In this document: in pieces, positions 5,198 through 9,981 of the stretch
Layout of the letters: each line of letters starts with the position of its first letter
How positions within the stretch are numbered: position 1 is the first letter of the stretch
Assembly: GCA_002368645.1 (NCBI GenBank)
Contig: DFEE01000011.1
Location: forward strand, 43,952 to 53,932
Source of the DNA: Bacteroidales bacterium UBA3810
GTDB taxonomy: Bacteria; Bacteroidota; Bacteroidia; Bacteroidales; Paludibacteraceae
Direction: 5' to 3'
DNA: 9,981 bases
Notes under the pieces: model-generated
The model's input: the letters and a program-made list of their open reading frames with translations, nothing else
What the model was told of the DNA's origin: nothing
Database searches by the model: none
Made by a program: the position numbers and the translations under genes

Positions 5198-8100
5198 TTA
5201 TTGAACCTGTTGCCCCAGTACGTTGATGACTTTCTCATCCTGCAGGATGATGTATAGTTTCCCGTTCACAATGATCTTCCGTGCCGCAGGTGCGTGATCA
5301 TGGGATACCTTCTCAATATCTTGGGTAGTGAAGGTAGCCTCGCAGGTCATGCCATTTTCTTTGAACTCAGTCCATCCTACATTATCGCGTGCAATAGTAG
5401 CGAAACAGTAAACCGTATCGCGTTCGTACGGCATCTGATAGCTGTCTCCGCTGAGGAACGCTTCTACCAGTTCGTACTCGCCGTTGTTCTTGGAGACATA
5501 GAGATCCACAGAACCGATGCCGGATGTAGCATCTAAGGCTGTCCACTCAATAACCAGTTGGTTGTTCGCATCGCGGGAGACTGATATTGCCTGGCTCTGC
5601 GGGAGGTCAGCATCCAGGGTATTGATGTAGTTATTCGTTTCAATCGGGGCGTTGGCATCAAAGATGATCGTAGCCTTGTTGGCTATCTGCGCTCCGTTAC
5701 CCAACTCGCTCAGATGGTTGATGGCGAACGAAACGAATCCTTCGCCCGCATGATCCGCATTATTTGGAATGAGGTAGCCTTTATCGGGATCCTCCTCCGG
5801 ATTGAGATTCATGTCGAGGGTGATAAAGCTCCATGTGGCGATACCGGTCTCTGCATCAAACTCACCGCTGACGCGAACGACCATCTGCTCTTCCTCAAGG
5901 ACGATGTCCTGTACAAACTCCTTCATGTTATCTCCGTCCACCCGGATGATGGTATCCGCCCATCCGAAGGAAGTGAAGCTGAACGAAGCGAGGTCGTACG
6001 TTGAGGCAGAGAGTGTGTCATAGACGAACACCTCGTGCGCCGGTGCGGTAGCCGTGGATTTATTCTCATACGTGATGGTATAACTCATCTCCGGCGCGGG
6101 TTTGATATAATGGTTATCTCTATAACCGTCCGGACCAATCATCTCATTGGGGTCGTAACTGCCGACAGCCTTCACTTTCTTTCCTCCTCCGTCACCGCTC
6201 GGGCAATCAGCCACCGATCTGATATTCATCGCGGTGTTGAATGCGAAGGAAGCGAGTGTTGTTGCGCGCATACCCCATCCCAGCGGGTTGAAGTCCATAG
6301 CACAGCTAAAGGCGGTACCAAGGGTGTTGGTAAAAAGGTTGCCCCACCGGTCTCCGGGTTTGTCCGTGAAACCCTGGTATGCTGTTTTTCCGATACCCCA
6401 TGCGCAGCCTAAGAAAGGCACCGCACTCATGGTAGCATCCAGCACTCCCCAGCCGAGATAACCAATCATACAATCTGCCGAACCACTGCCGAATCCGGCG
6501 CTTCCCCAGCCGCCATATCCGCCGCCACCATCGATGATGTCGTCGATCTCATCCTTAGGCATCTTCCGCAGCGCAGGAGCTCCGGCGGCTGTCTCATCAT
6601 CCACGATGATCGCTTTGCCGTCTTCACCGATGATATACGGACCCCAAGGATCGGAGATGAGGTAGAATAGATCGACATCCTGTAGCGCCTTTACATAGAC
6701 AGTCTGTTGCTTATGACTGTTAGCCGGGATGCGCGGGATGAGGAAGGCATAGCACTTCAACAGGCCGTACTCACCGCCATCAATAATACGGTACTCTCCT
6801 ACGGAATCAATGAGCGCTTGTACTACTTGGGGCGAAGCCTCCGCCATTTCCGGTGTGTACATCGGATTTTCGAAGCCCAAAGTTACATCCGCGTGCGCAG
6901 AAACAAAGAGGAAGAGCGGTACGTTATAGGCATCTACATTACCGCGGTTGCCGTACTCGATGCTGAAGTTCTTGCTCTTATTGACGAGCATCTTGCTCCA
7001 TCCTTCGATGTTTGCCCATACGTCCGGTGCCTGGTACGGCTCCACGGTGAAGCAATCGGGCAGGGTGTCGTTGCCGACAATCATGCTCCATGTGCCTAAT
7101 TCCGCTTCCGCGAGGTTGAACGCGGCATAGTGCAGTTTCTCGGACGCGGTAGCGTAGTTGTCATTATAGCCTTCACGCTTCACCCACGCGCCGATGATAT
7201 CCTCTTGTCCCTCGCGATGGAGGCGTACGTTGAGGTTTTCATTCCAGATATATCCGCCGTAAATCTTCAGTTTGACGATATTGTCCTGACCGGCGTGTGC
7301 CGGCTCTACCTTACTCAGGCCACCAATCAACACTTCACCCATGACCGGTGCACAGGCATTGGCGCCGCGAGCTACCATAATGGGGTGGCAGAGACCGGAC
7401 TCGCTGTATTCATGCTGTGCATGACGGGCTGCAGAACCGCAATTGCCGGAACCCATGCTCAGACGCGGGTCGTCGAAGAACCAATAGATTGCTTCGCCTC
7501 CCTCGGTGAGATCGGTGAAATGAACTCTCTTGCTCTGCCATTGTTTAACGACTTGCATCTCGGGTTTTGGCAGCAGGAGTCCCTCGTATGGAACGAGGTT
7601 ACAGTTGAGTTGTGCGAGCGCATCGTTGCCGTGACCGCTGAGGTCCTTGAGTGTTCCGTCAAAGCCGTAATGCACAAGGCAACCCTCGTCCGAAACGGGC
7701 AGATTGGAGGATAGCAGGAACACTTCCTCGTCCGTTAGGGCGCGGTTCCAGATCTGTAACTCATCCATCGCCCAGCCTTGGCTTTCATATAGCGAACTAC
7801 TACCAGATACATTACCGATGACGATGGGGTTGGTGCCGGTCTCCAGTCTGCCGACGATGTTACCGGTAGAGATGAGCATACCGTCCAGGAAGAGTCGGGC
7901 GTTGTTCTGCGACACGCGTCCGTCCCAGGTCATGGCGACGTAATGCCACAATCCCGGTTTACGGATCATATAACCCTCATTCTCATTGTACACCCATTTA
8001 CCCAGACGGACACCTTTTCCGTCCGGAGCCTGGTCCGTGCTGACATAACCCGTAATATTGGGGTAATAGAGGTCCCATTTGCCGGTTTCCGGATTATAGA

Positions 8101-9859
8101 CATCCCGGTACTCCATACCAATACCCCATCCGGGTTCGTACCAGTTGGTCGGTCCTCCAGCTTGGTGGTCTATGGATGTCTGCGGAGTGTTCGGGCGAAC
8201 GCTGATGAGCGGATAATTGGCTTGCATAGAGTCCACGCGAAGCCAGAACCCGACGGTCAGAGCGGAGTCGAGTACGAGACTCCCTCGCTGCGGGATGACG
8301 ATGCGGTTCTTGATCTCTGTGCCTTTGAGTTCCACTACGTCATATGCCATATTCGTGCCCGAGGGTGCAGGTTCCGCTGTCTCGTGGCGATAGTAGAGTT
8401 GGTTCAGCAACCGCTCACCGGTTACGTCCGCATCTCCGGCGAACTCACGCATGAGCCAGTGGTTGGTGCCGGAAGCATCAATAGCAAGAAGCGGCGCCAT
8501 CTGCGAGCCTCGGTTGCCGCTGATCTTACTGCGTACATAACTGTCCAGACGGGTGGCATAGGAGAGGGTGTTGAAACCGTCCTTGGTCTGCAAAGCAAGC
8601 CATTTGGCACCGATATACCATGCCGTACTGCCGGTAGGATCGTTAGGGTCGATCACCAGGGAATAGGCTCTCGGCGAGTCGTAGTTATCGCCATACTGGG
8701 AACCGTAACACATGGTTTTGTTGGTCTTCCAGGTATCACCGTTGTCGTTCGAATAGGCAATCCAGCGGTTGTAATTGCTGCCCACGATGATATAGACGTT
8801 ATTCCCTTTCGCTACGAGTGTGCCGTGTTGGTTACGGGTGTCGTCGAACTTCCGGATATCGCCCCAGGTCTCGCCGAAATCATCGGAGCGGACGTAAAGC
8901 GCACGGTACGGATCGCCTTCTTCCTCGCCCACTTGGCGCACGCCGTGGAAGAGTACATGGATTGTCGAGGAACCGGTGAGCGCCATCATCGGGTGGAAAT
9001 TATACTCATCTCCGTTCGCGCCGTATAGCTTGTCGAGTTCGCCGTAATGTCGGTTGTTCATCTCAGGTGATAGTTGGCTCGAAGCAATCAGATCGCCGGA
9101 GAAAGTACCGGTGGTGACGAACACGCTTTGGTCGTTAATACCTGTGTAACTCCACAGAGCCGCCCACCGGTCTCCTTTGATGTGGAAATCACCCAATTTG
9201 TTTACATAACGCGGGAGATCCAGTACCATCTTAGAGAACGAAGCACCGTTGTCGGTAGAGCGGTAGATTTTCAGCACGTCATTGTTATTGCGATACTCTT
9301 TGACAGCTACCGCCACGTGGTTTCCCTCCACGCGGATGATCGCAGCATCCACGCTGTGATAACTGACTGATACAGTGTCCAGATACGCGGTTTGGAAAGT
9401 AGCTCCGCCATCCGTTGAATGGAGATACGTGAGCATGGCATTGGAGGTGCCGGGGTTCTCGGAACTTGGGTTATCCGGCACGATGATATGTACGTCGTTG
9501 CCCTCCACCGCCATCATGTTCGAATAACCGTTCCATCCCTCCGCACGACGGAGGTACAGCGCACGTGCATTCTCCCAGGTGGTACCGCCATCGGTTGAAC
9601 GGCGGTACCATACTCCGTACCCCGTCGGTTTAGTATGCCAGGCGCTCTTCATCTCCGCCCACACGGTATGAACGGTGTCGCCGCTCACGGCTATCTCCGC
9701 TTTCATCGGATCGCCGTAGATAGTGTCGTTCGTGTACCCGGCGGTAAGGTTGACCCATCCGCCATAATTACTAAACAGATCCTGCTGAAGATCGTCCTGC
9801 GCGCGTACGCCCGAGAAAACGAATCCCAGCACTACGCAAAAAGTAAGAATCCTTTTCAT
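5198..9859 (-). CDS. Large secreted multidomain surface protein with type IX secretion sorting tail
   Basis: Encodes 1553 residues. The ATG at 9857-9859 is chosen over a TTG one codon upstream. Residues 1-21 are a signal peptide (MKRILTFCVVLGFVFSGVRAQ). Residues about 30-490 form a sialidase-like propeller with five Asp boxes: STDGGTTW (88), STDGGATF (148), STDNGASF (201), SDDFGETW (325) and SNDNGDTW (370). No FRIP motif is visible, so sialidase activity is doubtful. Residues 525-720 are LamG/concanavalin-like (GLWHYVAMTWDG, MDELQIWNRALTDEEV). Residues 770-845 are PKD-like. Residues 850-1090 include YGNRGNVDAYNVPLFL. A glycine-rich and hydrophobic segment covers 1109-1160. Residues 1232-1415 form a conserved late domain (GSYDPNEMIGPDGY, YTITYENKSTATAPA), resembling the DUF7619-type domain of large bacterial surface proteins. 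Residues 1420-1512 are FN3-like. Residues 1527-1553 (KIIVNGKLYII, VLGQQVQ at the end) resemble short Bacteroidales type IX sorting tails. The protein is probably surface-attached or released and may bind glycans or proteins; no enzyme activity can be assigned. Confidence 0.88.
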   Translation of the reverse strand: MKRILTFCVVLGFVFSGVRAQDDLQQDLFSNYGGWVNLTAGYTNDTIYGDPMKAEIAVSGDTVHTVWAEMKSAWHTKPTGYGVWYRRSTDGGTTWENARALYLRRAEGWNGYSNMMAVEGNDVHIIVPDNPSSENPGTSNAMLTYLHSTDGGATFQTAYLDTVSVSYHSVDAAIIRVEGNHVAVAVKEYRNNNDVLKIYRSTDNGASFSKMVLDLPRYVNKLGDFHIKGDRWAALWSYTGINDQSVFVTTGTFSGDLIASSQLSPEMNNRHYGELDKLYGANGDEYNFHPMMALTGSSTIHVLFHGVRQVGEEEGDPYRALYVRSDDFGETWGDIRKFDDTRNQHGTLVAKGNNVYIIVGSNYNRWIAYSNDNGDTWKTNKTMCYGSQYGDNYDSPRAYSLVIDPNDPTGSTAWYIGAKWLALQTKDGFNTLSYATRLDSYVRSKISGNRGSQMAPLLAIDASGTNHWLMREFAGDADVTGERLLNQLYYRHETAEPAPSGTNMAYDVVELKGTEIKNRIVIPQRGSLVLDSALTVGFWLRVDSMQANYPLISVRPNTPQTSIDHQAGGPTNWYEPGWGIGMEYRDVYNPETGKWDLYYPNITGYVSTDQAPDGKGVRLGKWVYNENEGYMIRKPGLWHYVAMTWDGRVSQNNARLFLDGMLISTGNIVGRLETGTNPIVIGNVSGSSSLYESQGWAMDELQIWNRALTDEEVFLLSSNLPVSDEGCLVHYGFDGTLKDLSGHGNDALAQLNCNLVPYEGLLLPKPEMQVVKQWQSKRVHFTDLTEGGEAIYWFFDDPRLSMGSGNCGSAARHAQHEYSESGLCHPIMVARGANACAPVMGEVLIGGLSKVEPAHAGQDNIVKLKIYGGYIWNENLNVRLHREGQEDIIGAWVKREGYNDNYATASEKLHYAAFNLAEAELGTWSMIVGNDTLPDCFTVEPYQAPDVWANIEGWSKMLVNKSKNFSIEYGNRGNVDAYNVPLFLFVSAHADVTLGFENPMYTPEMAEASPQVVQALIDSVGEYRIIDGGEYGLLKCYAFLIPRIPANSHKQQTVYVKALQDVDLFYLISDPWGPYIIGEDGKAIIVDDETAAGAPALRKMPKDEIDDIIDGGGGYGGWGSAGFGSGSADCMIGYLGWGVLDATMSAVPFLGCAWGIGKTAYQGFTDKPGDRWGNLFTNTLGTAFSCAMDFNPLGWGMRATTLASFAFNTAMNIRSVADCPSGDGGGKKVKAVGSYDPNEMIGPDGYRDNHYIKPAPEMSYTITYENKSTATAPAHEVFVYDTLSASTYDLASFSFTSFGWADTIIRVDGDNMKEFVQDIVLEEEQMVVRVSGEFDAETGIATWSFITLDMNLNPEEDPDKGYLIPNNADHAGEGFVSFAINHLSELGNGAQIANKATIIFDANAPIETNNYINTLDADLPQSQAISVSRDANNQLVIEWTALDATSGIGSVDLYVSKNNGEYELVEAFLSGDSYQMPYERDTVYCFATIARDNVGWTEFKENGMTCEATFTTQDIEKVSHDHAPAARKIIVNGKLYIILQDEKVINVLGQQVQ

Positions 9860-9871
9860 CAATGAGTGAAA

Positions 9872-9897
9872 ATTTATGGTTGATACTATTTATGGTT
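9872..9897 (-). repeat. Direct repeat of AACCATAAAT in the leader of the large gene
   Basis: On the minus strand AACCATAAAT occurs at 9888-9897 and again at 9872-9881, separated by 6 bp, between the -7 box and the start codon. It would be within the 5' leader of the mRNA. It could be an operator or a translation-enhancing A/T-rich element, or a chance duplication. Confidence 0.45.
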
Positions 9898-9909
9898 CAA
9901 AATCCGCTG

Positions 9910-9917
9910 CAAAAGTA
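9910..9917 (-). promoter_or_regulatory. Probable -7 box of the large surface-protein gene
   Basis: On the minus strand TACTTTTG matches TAnnTTTG and lies 50 bp before the ATG at 9859. A TTG at the usual 19-21 bp further upstream is missing; the nearest (9948-9950) is 30 bp away. The promoter may therefore be weak or need an activator. Confidence 0.5.
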
Positions 9918-9981
9918 CTGCTTTTTTCACCGGTTATATTACATATTCAAGCTATAAGATTAATATCCGGTTACGATGCAG

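Noticed and set aside
7943..9028. A 361-codon plus-strand open frame and several shorter ones opposite the large secreted-protein gene
   Set aside because: They are antisense to a gene with signal peptide, clear domains and sorting tail. Their translations lack recognisable domains and arise from codon bias on the other strand.
8700..9620. Active sialidase assignment from the Asp boxes
   Set aside because: Asp boxes mark the fold only. I could not find a FRIP motif or a convincing arginine triad, so the enzymatic name is not supported.
9857..9862. TTG at 9860-9862 as the start of the large protein
   Set aside because: An ATG follows directly and gives the same signal peptide; a TTG start is unnecessary.
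1..9981. tRNA, rRNA, insertion sequence or integrase gene
   Set aside because: No cloverleaf, rRNA motif, transposase or recombinase sequence was seen on either strand.

Overview
The window looks like chromosomal DNA from a member of the Bacteroidota, most likely order Bacteroidales. Four things support this: a TonB-dependent-receptor-type outer-membrane protein with an N-terminal carboxypeptidase-regulatory-like domain; a very large secreted protein ending in what looks like a type IX secretion (Por) sorting tail; promoters of the TTTG / TAnnTTTG type used by the Bacteroidota primary sigma factor; and start codons that lack Shine-Dalgarno sequences. Genus cannot be fixed from the sequence alone.

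Left third (1-2709). A two-gene minus-strand unit consists of a small predicted lipoprotein (2062-2463) followed 26 bp later by a TonB-dependent-receptor-like protein (1-2035, running off the left edge). A promoter at 2526-2558 appears to drive both. The 246-bp space 2464-2709 also holds a promoter facing right for a membrane-spanning regulator (2710-4416). That protein has a periplasmic TPR-like region, one transmembrane helix and a cytoplasmic LuxR-like helix-turn-helix. The divergent layout makes it reasonable, though unproven, that the regulator controls the lipoprotein/receptor pair.

Middle (4417-4925). About 500 bp without a convincing intact gene, but rich in structure: a terminator-like hairpin after the regulator, five 11-bp tandem repeats bounded by 8-bp direct repeats, a strong two-part palindrome, a well-formed minus-strand promoter facing that palindrome, a possible decayed small gene, and a minus-strand Rho-independent terminator. 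It reads as an intergenic recombination or repeat hotspot and may encode a small structured RNA.

Right half (4926-9981). A 1553-residue secreted multidomain protein is encoded on the minus strand (5198-9859): Asp-box propeller, LamG-like domain, PKD-like domain, glycine-rich/hydrophobic segment, a conserved late domain, an FN3-like domain and the sorting tail. It is followed 23 bp later by an 82-codon chimeric ORF (4926-5174). Its first 50 residues are a recognisable piece of tyrosyl-tRNA synthetase including the HIGH motif, and its last 32 residues are unrelated. Both probably share a transcript ending at the terminator at 4847-4877.

The most interesting points are the tyrS-fragment chimera, the same dispersed repeat inserted twice in frame into loops of one outer-membrane protein, and the promoter-plus-palindrome that suggests an undescribed RNA. 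No complete defence, mobile-element or CRISPR system is visible.
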